This document shows positions 35,178-47,837 of a stretch of 64,000 nucleotides of DNA, one piece after another. Each line of letters opens with the position of its first letter. Within the stretch, counting starts at the first letter, position 1. The notes under the pieces are model-generated. The model saw only the letters and a program-made list of their open reading frames with translations, ran no database searches and was not told where the DNA came from. The position numbers were made by a program, and so were the translations under genes. Source of the DNA: Cymodocea nodosa (lineage: Eukaryota > Streptophyta > Magnoliopsida > Alismatales > Cymodoceaceae); contig CM072343.1 of the NCBI GenBank assembly GCA_036874045.1, positions 14,652,001-14,716,000 of the forward strand, given 5' to 3'.

Positions 35178-35363
35178 TAGGTTAATAATCTTTGATATAA
35201 AATCGATACCAACTTATTTAATATCATTACTTATTCTACCTTCCTTATTTTTAAACAGAAATTTTATATCTGAGCATTCGTTTAACATTCTTAATTTAAG
35301 GCTCAAGTTCTTTTAAAGTTTTAAATTGTTTAAAATCAAATAGGTTGAAAAATCTAAGGTAAG

Positions 35364-37610
35364 ATGGCTACTGGAAATGGTAATTTGTCTTTGTATGAAT
35401 GCCAAAATCTTAATCATCCTCCTTTATTTGATGGAATATATTTTGAATATTGGAAATATAGGATGACAGTTTTTCTTCAAAGTATAGATCATAAGTTGTG
35501 GTTCATGATTTCTAAACCATATACTCCGTTATCTACCCCTTATAATACTTGGACAATTACTGAAAAAGAAAATGAAACTCTGAATGTTAAAGGATTAAAT
35601 ATTTTATTTTATGCATTAAGTTATGAACAGTTCAGTAAAGTGTCAGCTTATAAATCTACTTATGAGGTGTGACATGCATTAGAAGTTTCACATGAAGGTA
35701 TTTCTCAAGTTAAAGAAACTAAGATAAACATGTTAATTCATAAGTATGAACTCTTTAAGATGCATGAAGACGAAAGTATTTCTGAGATGTTTTCTAGATT
35801 TCTTGATATCATAAACTCTTTAAAATGTTTAGGAAAGAATTTTGAACAGAAGCATTTGGTGAGGAAAATTCTCAGATCCCTAAGTTCTAAATGGTATCAG
35901 AAAGTAACATCAATTGAGGAATCATGAGATTTAAATGTTTATACCATGAATGAACTTATAGGAAACTTAACTACTTATGAAGTTCAATTAAATGAATCAC
36001 TGAGTCACAACAAACTAAAAATGAAGAAAGAAATAGCCTTTGAAATTAATTCAGATTCTAATATATCCACTGATTTTGACGAGGATTTGATTTTGCTGAC
36101 TAGGAAATTCAAGAAAGCATGGAAAGATAGGAAACAGCAAAGGAACAAAAATGATAAACCCTCAACATTAAGATCACTGAATGACAAAAATTCTTCATCT
36201 AGAAAGTATGTATGTTACAACTGTAAGAAACCTAGACATCTTTCTCCAGATTGTCCTATAAGGAAAAATGAAAAGCATAGTAGGACAAATCAGTAGAAGA
36301 CGGCTCAAAAAACTCAGAAAAAGTTTTATAAGAAAAGGGCTTTGAAGGTCACTTAGGATGATACGTTTGAAGAGTGAATTTGAGGAATCATCATCAAAAT
36401 CTTCACATTCAGAAGGAGAACCAGAGTTAGAAGACATTGCTCATGTGTGCTTTATGGTAGATGAGTCTGAGGTAATATCTGATCCTAAAAATTATTCAGA
36501 TTTTAACCTTGATGAAATATTATGTGCTTATCATGCATTATTACAAAAACTTAAAGGTTGTAAACTGGAAAATAAGAATATTAGAAACTTTTTATCCATT
36601 ATGGAAGAAGAAAATTGTTTCCTGTTTACTACTTTAGAAAAGTTTAAATATGATAATGAAAATCATGCTAGAGATTTGCATAAATTTAGATTTAATGAAT
36701 GTGTCTTGCATGAACAAATACAGAAAATAAATGCTAAAAAATTAAAGATAGAATCTGAAAATGAAATGTTGAGAAACAATATAAATGATCTTGAGTTAGA
36801 GATTGATAAATTAAAAATGAGAGAGCTAAATTTAAATTCTACCATTGAGAAATGGAATTTAAGTCAAATTAAGTTAGACAAACTAACTAGTACCCCTACG
36901 GTGTCATATAAATTTGGCTTAGGATTTGATTATCCTGAATCTCAAGCCAATAAAGGATTTATTAGTTGTAGTTCAAGTAAATTTAAGACTAAAATTTCTT
37001 TTATCATGAAACAAGGTAATAAATACGTAGAAGTAGGTAATTCAAGGGATGAATCATGTAGTAATAATATAAATCAATGTGATTTGTCTAAATGTACTTC
37101 TAACATGACTATTAATGTTTCTAAAAATCTTATTTCTTGTTTTGGAAATTCAGTTTCTAAAATTTCAGACAATTGTAGTAAACTGAAAAATTCAGAAACC
37201 GAGCATGTAATTCAAAACACTAGTATTAGACTAATTACTCATTCTGCATGTGATAAATCTGAAAATTCTTGTGTAGAAAAAGATTTTGTATGTACTGAAA
37301 ATTCAAATACAAGTACAAAATCTTGGTATGAACTTACTAAAATGTATGAGCATGACCAAAATAAATTAACATCTGATAAAAATCGGTTTGGTCTTGGTTA
37401 TACTACATCTGAAAATAAAAAGAATGATTATAAGGGCAATAATGCTTTAAGTATGATACTAATGATAAGTCAATAGTACTTACAACTAATAAGAATGTAA
37501 ATGATAATGTGAAACTATTTTTAAACAAAAAGAAGAAATATGTGTTTAATGAACTTGGTCCTCAACAACATTGGGTACTAAGAAAAAGTTTTTCTTAATT
37601 TGTTTTGCAA
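35364..37610 (+). pseudogene. Sirevirus element 1 gag
   Basis: ATG of MATGNGNLSLYECQNL at 35,364. Capsid region (FDGIYFEYWKYRMTVFLQSI; KTNML-type stretch near 35,730), CCHC knuckle CYNCKKPRHLSPDC (about 36,210), then a long predicted coiled coil (36,550-36,870) and a Ser/Asn-rich tail ending near QHWVLRK. Stops at 35,672, 35,927, 36,296 and 36,356. Those at 35,672, 35,927 and 36,356 replace Trp; that at 35,927 is shared with element 2. Element 2 lacks the coiled-coil part (about 36,468-37,609). Confidence 0.85.
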
Positions 37611-40600
37611 GAGGAAACAACATCAAAATGGATCTTGGACAGTGGAGCGTCAAGTCACATGACTGGATAGAAAAGTCTACTACAAAATTTTATAAATACC
37701 ATGAAAGGAAGTGTAACATTTGGAAACAAAAACAAGGATAAAATCATAGGTATGGGCAATGTTCAAATAACTCCGACATGTGTTATTTCGAATGTACTAT
37801 ATGTAGAAAACCTAGGATTTAATTTGTTGAGTGTTATAAAACTAATTGAGAATGGATACTATGTAGTGTTTGAAGATAATGTATGCAAAATTATTAATAA
37901 AAATACAGATGAAATTAAGTTTATTGCTAAAAGAAAAGGTTTTATATGTATTTTATCGTTACCTTCTGGTGTAGTTGATTTAAATTCATGTTTGCTAGCT
38001 GAAACTAGTGATGCATATCTATGGCATAGAAGGATTGGGCATATAAATATGAAACTATTACATAAACTATCTAGAAAACATTTAGTGAGAGGTTTACCAA
38101 AGATTAAATACTCAAAGGACTTTAAATGTGATGCATGTGAGTTAGGTAAACTTCACAAAAACTCTTTTAAATCCAAAACTAATATTTTAAGCAAGAGAGT
38201 CTTAGAACTTATACATATGGACCTATTTGGACCAACAAGAATCATGAGTCTTGGTGGTAAATGGTATGTATTCGTTTTAGTAGATGATTTCTCTAGATAT
38301 ACTTAGGTATACTTTCTAGCATCTAAAATAGAAGTTTTTGAAAAGTTTAAAATGTTTTGCAATCTTGTTCAAAATGAACAAAGTGTCTTTGTTCAAAAAC
38401 TTAGGAGTGATCATGGCACAAAATTTGATAATGATCAAATGGATAATTATTGTAATGAGCATGGCATTGATCACAGATTTCTTTTCCAAGAGCACCATCC
38501 CAAAATGGTATTGTTGAGAGAAAGAATAGATCACTTCAGGAAATGACCAGAACTATGTTGAATGAACATAAGTTACCTCAAAATCTTTGGGCTAACGTAG
38601 TGAATACAACTTGTTATGTTATTAATAGAAGTCACTTAAGACCTCGTGTTAATAAAACTCCTTTTGAAATTATGTTTAATAGGGTTCCAAAAATTTCCTA
38701 TATGAAACCATTTGGCTGCAAGTGTTTTATTCTTAATACTAAGGATAAAATGGATAAATTTCAAGCCAAAGCAAATGAAGGAATTTTTGTAGGTTACTCT
38801 ACTAGAAGTAAAGCCTATAGAGTATATAACAAAACTTCTAGAACTATTGAAGAAACCCTCCATGTAAGCTTCAATGAAAATTCTTTTAGAGAATCTCAAT
38901 CTAAAGCTGATAATGATGATATGATCAATTTCTCAAAAGAGTTAGAGATCAATAGAGAGATTAAAGATTTATCTAAAAAAATCAAAAATATGAACTTAAA
39001 TGATCAAACTAATGATGAAAGTGGACCTTCAGATGTTGATGAGAATATTGAGGAAAATCAAAGAAATTAGCTTTATTCTTCATCACATTCCATTACTCAA
39101 GTCATTGGTAATATTAATGAGGGAGTTAAAACTAGTGCTTTAGTAAATTTAAATAGTACGTGTATGTTTGTTTCTATGGTGCAACCAAGGAATATAGAAG
39201 AAGCATTATCTGATGAAAATTAGATAGTGGCAATGCAAGAAGAACTAAATCAATTCATCAGAAATGATGTTTGGGAATTAGTCTCTCCACTAGAAAATAA
39301 GTCCATAATAGGTACAAAGTGGATCTTTAGAAACAAAACTAATGAAACTGGTCAAGTTATAAGAAACAAAGCTAGATTAGTTGCACAAGGGTATACACAA
39401 GAAGAAAGACTAGATTATTATGAAACATTTGCTCCTGTGGCTAGGTTAGAAAGTATTAGAATATTATTGGCCTATGCTTGTTATATGGATTTTAAATTAT
39501 ATCAAATGGATGTAAAGAGAGCATTTCTAAATGGTTTAATTTATGAAGAAGTCTATGTAAAACAACCACCTGGATTTGAAGATATTGAAAATCCTGACTT
39601 TGTATATAAATTGAAGAAAGCCTTATATGGTTTGAAGCAAGCACCTAGATCATGGTATGAAAGATTATCTACTTTTTAATAGAACAAGGTTATATCATGG
39701 GAAAAGTAGATCATACTCTATTTATCAAAAGAGATGGTAAATATTAGATTGTTGTTCAAATATAGGTGGATGATATAATCTTTGGAGTAACTTCTGATAA
39801 ACTGATAAAAATATTTTTTAAAGAAATGACTAGTCAGTTTGAAATGAGTATGATAGGAGAACTTTCATATTTTCTAGGACTTCAAATTAAGCAAATGGAT
39901 AAAGGTTTATTTTTAAATCAGGAAAAATATACAGATGAAATGTTTAAGAAATTTAATTTTAATGATATAAGGATTCGAGGAACTCCTATGAGTACTTCTT
40001 TAAAGTTAGATATTGATGACATAGGAAAATCAATAGATCTAAAAAAATACAGAAGTATGATTGGTTCTTTACTTTATTTGACTGCTAGTAGACCTGATAT
40101 TATGTTTGCTGTGTGTGCTTGTGCTAGATTTCAATCTAATTCTAAAGAATCACACTTAATTGCAATTAAAAGAATATTTAGATATATACAAGGAACTAAA
40201 AATTTTGGACTGTATTATTCTAAGGATAGTTCAATAGATCTTATAGGATATACTGATGCTAATTACACAGGATCTAAATCTGAAGACTTAGGAAGAGTAC
40301 TAGTGGCACATGTCAATTATTGGGAAATAATTTGGTGTCATGGTTTAGTAAAAAGCAAAACTATGTAGTACTTTCTACTACAGAAGTTGAATATGTTGTT
40401 GTTGCACTATGTTGCACTCAAATTTTGTGGATAAGGCAAACTTTAGAAGACTTTGGGTTATCGTATGATACAACTGAGATTTATTATGACGGTAGTACTA
40501 CAATAAATCTTTTTAAAATCCTGTATTATATTCTAGATCAAAGCATATAGAGGTTAGACATCATTTTCTAAGAGATAACATAATTAAAGGAAAAATTAAA

Positions 40601-40717
40601 TTAGAATTTGTGTTTAGTAAAAATCAATTAGCTGATATATTTACAAAACCTCTAGATGAAAATACATTCTGCAACATAAGATTAAATTTGGGTATTTGTA
40701 GGCTATGTAATGTGTAA
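37611..40717 (+). pseudogene. Sirevirus element 1 pol (PR, integrase, RT, RNase H)
   Basis: Protease WILDSGASSHMTG at about 37,631; gag-pre-integrase LWHRRIGHINMKLL with CDACELGKLHKNSF; integrase core LIHMDLFGPT (38,210) and RSDHGTKFDN (38,405). The third catalytic region is garbled by a frameshift near 38,490. RT runs 39,227-39,990 (GTKWIFRNKTNE, YQMDVKRAFLNG, VDDIIFG with the preceding Tyr codon turned to TAG). RNase H YTDANYTGSKS is followed by a frameshift at about 40,290, and ADIFTKPLDEN lies near the end. The last codon is before TAA at 40,715. Stops at 38,306 and 39,069 replace Trp found in element 2. Confidence 0.88.
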
Positions 40718-41851
40718 AAGGCTTAAACTCCACAAAAAGATAAATATTATTGATGATGTTGTTCACCTCATAGATATTATATACTTATCATAAATATCTA
40801 AGTAATATCTAAACTGCTACTTAAGATACTATGTATTTATTGTAAAATCATAGTAGTATCTTATTGATTTTTAAGTAGTTTATCAATTTTAATGGTTTTC
40901 ACGAGTTTAAGTGGAAGTGTAAATGAAAAACATTAAATACTTCTGAAATTCTGAAATTTTGATTAAGTGTTTTCTTTGAATCAAGGAAAGTGCATATAAT
41001 CATGCATAAATTTGACTTGATTGATTAAACTTGTAGAATAATTTATATGTAAATCATCTTAAACTGTTAATCAAAAGTATGAGCTTATTGAAACTGATTT
41101 ATATTTTCAGTAAAATCATAGAAGTAAAAATTGTATGAGATTTGCATTTTATTGCATCTGTATTAATGGAATACATATATACTATGCTTAAAATGAAAAG
41201 TGCTTACAAAGTGAAAATCTTTGAGAGTTTATTGATTAGCTTGATCACGAGCCTTTTGTACTTGAGCAGATAGGTATGTAAGGATTGTTGTCCTAAAAAA
41301 GGATTCCTTAAATCTAGCAACCTAAGGTCCTGATCAGATCTAGGATTGTTGACTGAAAGCTCATTACACAGGTACATTAGAAAGCTCTTGTATGATTCAA
41401 GCTTTTCAAACTAACTTTTAAAGAAAATTATCAATATTTACTATTTTGAAAAGAAAAAGTTGTTTCATTAGTTACAAATATCTTTGAATCGAATATAGTT
41501 TCTACCAATATGACTACTGATTTATTGAATCAATATTAGTACTTTTGAAAACGTTTATTTGAGATACATTCTTTTATTCTCCTTGAATTAATCATATTGA
41601 GTTCAAAGTTGTGTTTTGATTGATATACAGTAGGAATTGATTTTGGAAATCATTTTTGATAAATTCAAGATAACGGAAGTTTCTGAAAAGAAAATGTAAA
41701 AGTCTAATTATACTTAACATCTATTGTTATACAAGTATATTTTGTATGTTATTGAATATATGTGAAGTATATTTGTAGGGGGAGGATTAACAATGTCCAA
41801 AATAGATTAATATAATTCAGAATACAAATCTTGGTTAATCTGAATTAAAGT
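40718..41851 (+). other. Post-pol non-coding module of element 1
   Basis: About 1.1 kb after the pol stop. It contains TTTGAGAGTTTATTGATTAG, a splice-donor-like AG|GTATGTAAG (41,274), a stretch around TCTAGGATTGTTGACTGAAAG and the purine tract GTAGGGGGAGGA (41,775-41,786). It is shared with element 2 (47,838-48,966) and, unexpectedly, with the gypsy-like elements at 30,182-31,070 and about 58,160-59,060 (minus). Confidence 0.75.
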
Positions 41852-43419
41852 TGTTGAGTATTTTTGTTTTGATGATGTGTGCTGAATGAAAATAATCATA
41901 TTTGCTCAATTACTATTGCTTGTGAAAAGAAATTAAAATCATCAATTAATATAGAAAAAGCTTACAGATATAAATACTTGTCTATATTGGATCTGAAGTT
42001 AATAACTAGTCGTTTCGTTGCATTAATTTCTCATTTAGCTAAATGTTAAGTTAACGTGTGTTTTTATTGAAAAGCATGATATGTTTTAATGTTATATCTT
42101 CTGTATCATGAATAGTGCACGTTTAGACAACTCGTTAAGTTAGAGGCTTAAAGGTTAAAATAGGTCACGTGATAACTCGTTAAGTTAGTGAGTAAAAGAA
42201 GAGACGAACTCATTAAGTTAGTGTTATACACGTGGTGAAATTATAAGTTACGAATGTTGTATTGTATCACGTGAGGTGTACATGTTTAACTCGTTAAGTT
42301 AACATAACTAAACACGTTGAGTTGCTATATTGAACACTAAGGCAACGCGTTAGGTTAGTGTTATAAACATAAGTTGTTATTTTTGCACGTGGTAAAATTC
42401 TTATTATAAAAACATTTGTTTATTACTGGTTTGTTGAGTTATCATAAAACAACAGAGATGGTTCGTTGAGTTATCATAACACCACGGAGATGGTTCGTTG
42501 AGATATCATAACACTACGGACTTAGTTCGTTGAGTTAGCTACAATACTTGTCACGTGAAATGGCACATGAGGAACTCGTTAAGTTAGAAACGTTAAGTTA
42601 TATATATACTTGTGTTACTTGTTTAGTTAACATTAAAGTAACGACTTCTTATTACACTGATGAAAAACTTTTGGACGAGAAAGTTTATTTTGTAGGAAAT
42701 TTTTCAGAGATCCAGGACTGATGATTAAAGAAAATTCGAAATATAAACGTGGGTTAGAACGTGTGTGTTTCGATGAAGGAAAAAGAAAAGACGTGGAGAA
42801 GTGGAAAACTGGTGGTGGTTAAACGTGAAGGATATGCATGAAATGAAGATACAGTATAAAAGGCATAGAATTCTCGTTGATCAATTTATCCTTGCACGTA
42901 AAAAGAAAAATATTTTCAAGGATCAAACCATCCCTGCACACCAAAAGAAAAATCTTTTTCAGGGATCAAAAACACTTTCTCGGGGAAAATCTCTCAAGTG
43001 GAAGAAAGTTTAGTGAAGCATAAAAAGGTAAGATTTTCGTCACTAAAGATTTGAAATATCAGAAGAAAGCAAATTCGGTGAAGCATGAAAAGACAAGATA
43101 TTCGTCACTGAAGAATTGTTGAAGAAGAAAAAGAAGAAGAAGAAAGATCTCAAACAGGGAGAAAAGTTTTAAATTCCGCAAATTAGTTCTCTGTTTGTAG
43201 TTATGAAATTGTTTAGATGATACATGGTATCGAAATATAATTGCATCTACAATTTCTGAGGAGAATTGAATTGTATATTGTAATTGAAACATTGAATAAA
43301 AATGATTTTATGAAAACAATGTCTCGACTTATTTTTGAGTTTTAAAGTTTCAATTATATTTCAGAAAATATTAAAAATACACAATTCACCCCCCTCTTGT
43401 GTAGCCATACGATCTTACA
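41852..43419 (+). repeat. Element 2 5' LTR (1,568 bp)
   Basis: TGTTGAGTATTTTTG...GATCTTACA; nearly identical by eye to the 3' LTR at 52,190-53,759. TATA box ACAGTATAAAAGGC at about 42,850. AACTCGTTAAGTTAG words at 42,130-42,300 and GTTCGTTGAG(T/A)TATCATAA words at 42,429-42,530. Confidence 0.93.
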
Positions 43420-43421
43420 AG

Positions 43422-43433
43422 TGGTATCAGAGC
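43422..43433 (+). promoter_or_regulatory. Element 2 primer-binding site
   Basis: TGGTATCAGAGC, an exact match to the copia site complementary to initiator methionine tRNA, two bases after the LTR. Confidence 0.92.
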
Positions 43434-43619
43434 TATGTTAATAATCTTTGATATAAAATCGATACCAACTTATTTAATATCATTGCTTATTCTACCTTCC
43501 TTGTTTTTAAATAGAAATTAATATCTGAGCATACGTTTAACTCTATTGATTTAAGGCTCAAATTGTTTTAAAGTTTTTAAACTGTTTAAAATCAAATAGG
43601 TTGAAAAATCTAAGGTAAA

Positions 43620-44745
43620 ATGGCTACTGGAAATAGTAATTTTTCTTTATATGAAGGCTAAAATCTTAATCGTCCTCCTTTATTTGATGGAATACATTTT
43701 GAATATTGGAAATATAGGATGACTATTTTTCTTCAAAGTATAGATCATAAGTTGTAGTTCATGATTTCTAAACCATATACTCCGTTAACTACTCCTTATA
43801 ATACTTGGACAATTACTGAAAAAGAAAATGAAACTCTAAATGCTAAGGGCTTAAATATTTTATTTTGTGCATTAAGTTATGAACAGTTCAGTAAAGTGTC
43901 AGCATATAAATCTGCTTATGAGGTGTGGCATGCATTAGAAGTTTCACATGAAGGTACTTCTCAAGTTAAAGAGACAAAAATAAACATGTTGATTCATAAG
44001 TATGAACTCTTTAAGATGCATGAAGACAAAAATATTTCTAAGATGTTTTCCAGATTTCTTGATATCATAAACTCTTTAAAATGTTTAGGAAAGAATTTTG
44101 AACAGAAGGATTTGGTGAGGAAAATTCTCAGATCCCTAAGTTCTAAATGGTCTCAGAAAGTAACATCAATTGAGGAATCATGAGATTTAAATGTTTATTT
44201 TATGAATGAACTTGTAGGAAATTTAACAGCTTATGAAGTTCAATTAAATGAATCATTGAGTCACAATAAACTAAAAATGAAGAAAGAAATAGCCTTCGAA
44301 ATTAATTCAGATTCTGATATATCTACTGATTCTGACAAAGATTTGATTTTGCTGACTAGGAAATTCAAGAAAGCATGGAAAGCTAGGAAACAGCAAAAAA
44401 ACAAAAATGATAAACCCTCAACGTCAAAATCATTGAATGACAAGAATTCTTCATCCAGAAAGTATGTATGTTACAACTGTAAGAAACTTGGACATTTTTC
44501 TCCAGATTGTCCTATAAAGAAAAATGAAAAGCAAAGTAGGACAAATCAGAAGAAGACGGCTCAGAAAACTCAGAAAAAGTTTTACAAGAAAAAGGCTTTG
44601 AAGGTCACTTGGGATGACATGTCTGAAGAGTTTGAATCTGAGGAATCAACATCAAAATCTTCACATTCAGAAGGAGAACAAGAGTTAGAAGACGTTGCTC
44701 ATGTGTGCTTCATGGCAAATGAGTTTGAGGAGGAAACAACATCAA
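43620..44745 (+). pseudogene. Sirevirus element 2 gag (coiled-coil part deleted)
   Basis: ATG at 43,620 (MATGNSNFSLYEG). Stops near 43,663 and 43,758 break the start; 43,761-44,183 and then 44,202 onward are open. Stop TGA at 44,181 replaces Trp and is shared with element 1. The CCHC knuckle CYNCKKLGHFSPDC lies at about 44,470, with basic KKTAQKTQKKFYKKKALK after it. At FMANEFEEETTSK the reading runs straight into the protease, in frame, because about 1.14 kb present in element 1 is missing. Confidence 0.85.
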
Positions 44746-47700
44746 AATGGATCTTGGACAGTGGAGCGTCAAGTCACATGACCGGACAAAAAAGTCTATT
44801 ACAAAATTTTACAAATACCATGAAAGGAAGTGTAACATTTGGAAACAAAAGCAAAGATAAAATCATAGGTATGGGCAATGTTCAAATAACTCCTACTTGT
44901 GTTATTTCGAATGTACTATATGTAGAAAACCTAGGATTTAATTTGCTAAGTGTCACAAAACTAACTGAAAATGGATATTATGTAGTGTTTGAAGATAATG
45001 TATGCAAAATAATTGATAAAAATACAGATGAAATTAAGTTTATTGCTAAAAGAAAAGGTTTTGTATGTATTTTATCTTTACCTTCTGGTGTAGTTGATTT
45101 AAATTCATGTTTGCTAGCTGAAACTAGTGATGCATATCTATGGCATAGAAGGATTGGGCATATAAATATGAGACTGTTACATAAACTATCTAGAAAACAT
45201 TTAGTGAGAGGTTTACCAAAGATTAAATACTCAAAGAACTTTATGTGTGATGCATGTGAGTTAGGTAAACTTCACAAAAACTCTTTTAAATCCAAAACTG
45301 ATATTTCAAGCAAGAGAGTCTTAGAACTTATACATATGGATCTATTTGGACCAACAAGAATCATGAGTCTTGGTGGTAAACGGTATGTATTTGTTTTAGT
45401 AGATGACTTCTCTAGATATACTTGGGTATATTTTCTAGCATCTAAGACAGAAGTTTTTGAAAAATTTAAAATGCTTTGCAATTTTGTTCAAAATGAGCAA
45501 AGTGTCTCTATTCAAAAACTTAGGAGTGATCATGGAACTGAATTTGATAATGATCAAATGGATAACTATTGTAATGAGCATGGCATTGATCACAAATTTT
45601 CTTTTCTAAGAGCACCGTGTCAAAATGGTGTTGTTGAGAGAAAGAATAGATCACTTTAAGAAATGGCCAGAACTATGTTGAATGAACATAAGTTACCTCA
45701 AAATCTTTGGGCTGAAGCAGTAAATACATCTTGTTATGTTATTAATAGAAGTCATTTATGACCTCATGTTAATAAAACTCCTTTTTGAAATTATGTTTAA
45801 TAAGGTTCCAAAAATTTCCTATATGAAACCGTTTAGCTGCAAGTGTTTTATTCTTAATACTAAGGATAAAAGGGATAAATTTCAAGCCAAATCGGATGAA
45901 GGAATTTTTGTAGGTTACTCTACTAGAAGTAAAGCCTATAGAGTATATAACAAGACTTCTAGGACTATTGAAGAAACCCTCCATGTAAGCTTCAATGAAA
46001 ATTCTCTTAGAGAATCTCAATCTAAAGCTGATAATGATGACTTGATCAATTTTCCAAATGAGTTAGAGATCAATAGAGAGATTGATGATTTATCTGAGAA
46101 AATAAAAAATATGAACTTAAATGATCAAACTAATGATGAAAGTGATGGACTTTTAGATGTTGATGAGAATATTGAGGAAAATCAGAGAAATTGGTGTTAT
46201 TCTTCATCACATCCCATTACTCATGTCATTGGTAATATTAATGAGGGAGTTAAAACTAGAGCTTCAGTAAATTTAAATAATATGTGTATGTTTGTTTCTA
46301 TAGTGGAACCAAGGAATATACAAGAAGCATTATCTGATGAAAATTAGATAGTGGCAATGCAAGAAGAACTAAATCAATTCATTAGAAATGATGTATGGGA
46401 ATTAGTCTCTCCACTAGAAAATCAGTCCATAATAGGTACAAGTGGATCTTTAGAAACAAAACTAACGAAACTAGTCAAATTATAAGGAATAAAGCTAGAT
46501 TAGTTGCACAAGGGTATACATAGGAAGAATGATTAGATTATGATGAAACATTTGCTCCTGTGGCTAGGTTAGAAAGTATTAGAATATTATTGGCCTATGC
46601 TTGTTATATGGATTTTAAATTATATCAAATGGATGTAAAGAGTACATTTCTAAATGGTTTAATTAATGAAGAAGTCTATGTAAAACAAACACCTAGATTT
46701 GAAGATATTAAAAATCTTGACTTTGTGTATAGATTGAAGAAAGCCTTATATGATTTGAAGCAAGCACCTAGATCATGGTATGAAAGATTGTCTACTTTTT
46801 TAAAAGAAAAAGGCTATATCATGGGAAAAGTGGATCATACTCTATTTATTAAGAGAGATGGTAAAGATCAGATTGTTGTTCAAATATACGTGGATGATAT
46901 AATCTTTGGAGCAACCTTTGATAAGTTGATAGAAATATTCTCTAAAGAGATGACTAATCAGTTTGAAATGAGTATGATAGGAGAACTTTCATATTTTCTA
47001 GGACTTCAAATTAAGCAAATGGATAAAGGTATATTTTTAAATCAGGAAAAATATGCAGATGAAATGCTTAAGAAATTTAATTTTAATGATACAAGGATTC
47101 GAGGAACTCCTATGAGTACTACTTTAAAGTTAGATATTGATGACATAGGAAAATCTATAGATCAAAGAAAATACAGAAGTATGATTAGTTCTTTACTTTA
47201 TTTGACTGCCAGTAGACCTGATATTATGTTTGCTGTGTGTGTTTGTGCTAGATTTCAATCTAATCTTAAAGAATCACACTTAATTGTAGTTAAAAGAATA
47301 TTTAGATATATACAAGGAACTAAAAATTTCAGACTGTATTATTCTAAGGATAGTTCAATAGATCTTATAGGATATACTGATGTTGATTATGTAGGATCTA
47401 AATCTGATAGAAAGAGTACCAGTGGCACATGTCAATTATTGGGAAATAATTTGGTGTCATGGTTTAGTAAAAAGCAAAACTGTGTAGCACTTTCTACTAC
47501 AGAAGCTGAATATGTTGCTGTTGTACTGTGTTGCACTTAGATTCTATGGATAAGGCAAACTTTAGAAGATTTTGGATTATCTTATGATACAACTGAGATT
47601 TATTGTGACAGTAGTTCTGCAATAAATCTTTCCAAAAATCCTGTATTACATTCAAGAGCAAAGCATATAGAGGTTAGACATCATTTTCTAAGAGATAATG

Positions 47701-47837
47701 TAATTAAAGGAAAAATTAAATTAGAATTTGTGTTTAGTAAAAATCAATTAGTTGATATATTTACAAAACCTCTAGACGAAAATACATTCTGCAACATTAG
47801 ATTAAATTTAGGTATTTGTAGGCTATGTGATGTGTAA
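44746..47837 (+). pseudogene. Sirevirus element 2 pol (PR, integrase, RT, RNase H)
   Basis: Protease WILDSGASSHMTG, gag-pre-integrase LWHRRIGHINMRLL, integrase with LIHMDLFGPT, RSDHGTEFDND and CQNGVVERKNRSL (complete DDE set), open to 45,659. Then a stop in place of Gln, a frameshift near 45,780, an open stretch 45,736-46,347, a stop shared with element 1 (46,345), and a one-base loss near 46,440. RT/RNase H are open 46,560-47,540 with YVDDIIFG intact and SDRKSTSGTCQLLGN, followed by the conserved end. RT active site is kept, but the polyprotein is broken at least six times. Confidence 0.9.

Noticed and set aside
36468..37609. The gag segment missing in element 2 as a spliced-out intron
   Set aside because: The left edge could be GTAATA, but a GT-AG excision would give one base fewer than the junction actually seen in element 2, and the segment is coding; a plain deletion fits better.
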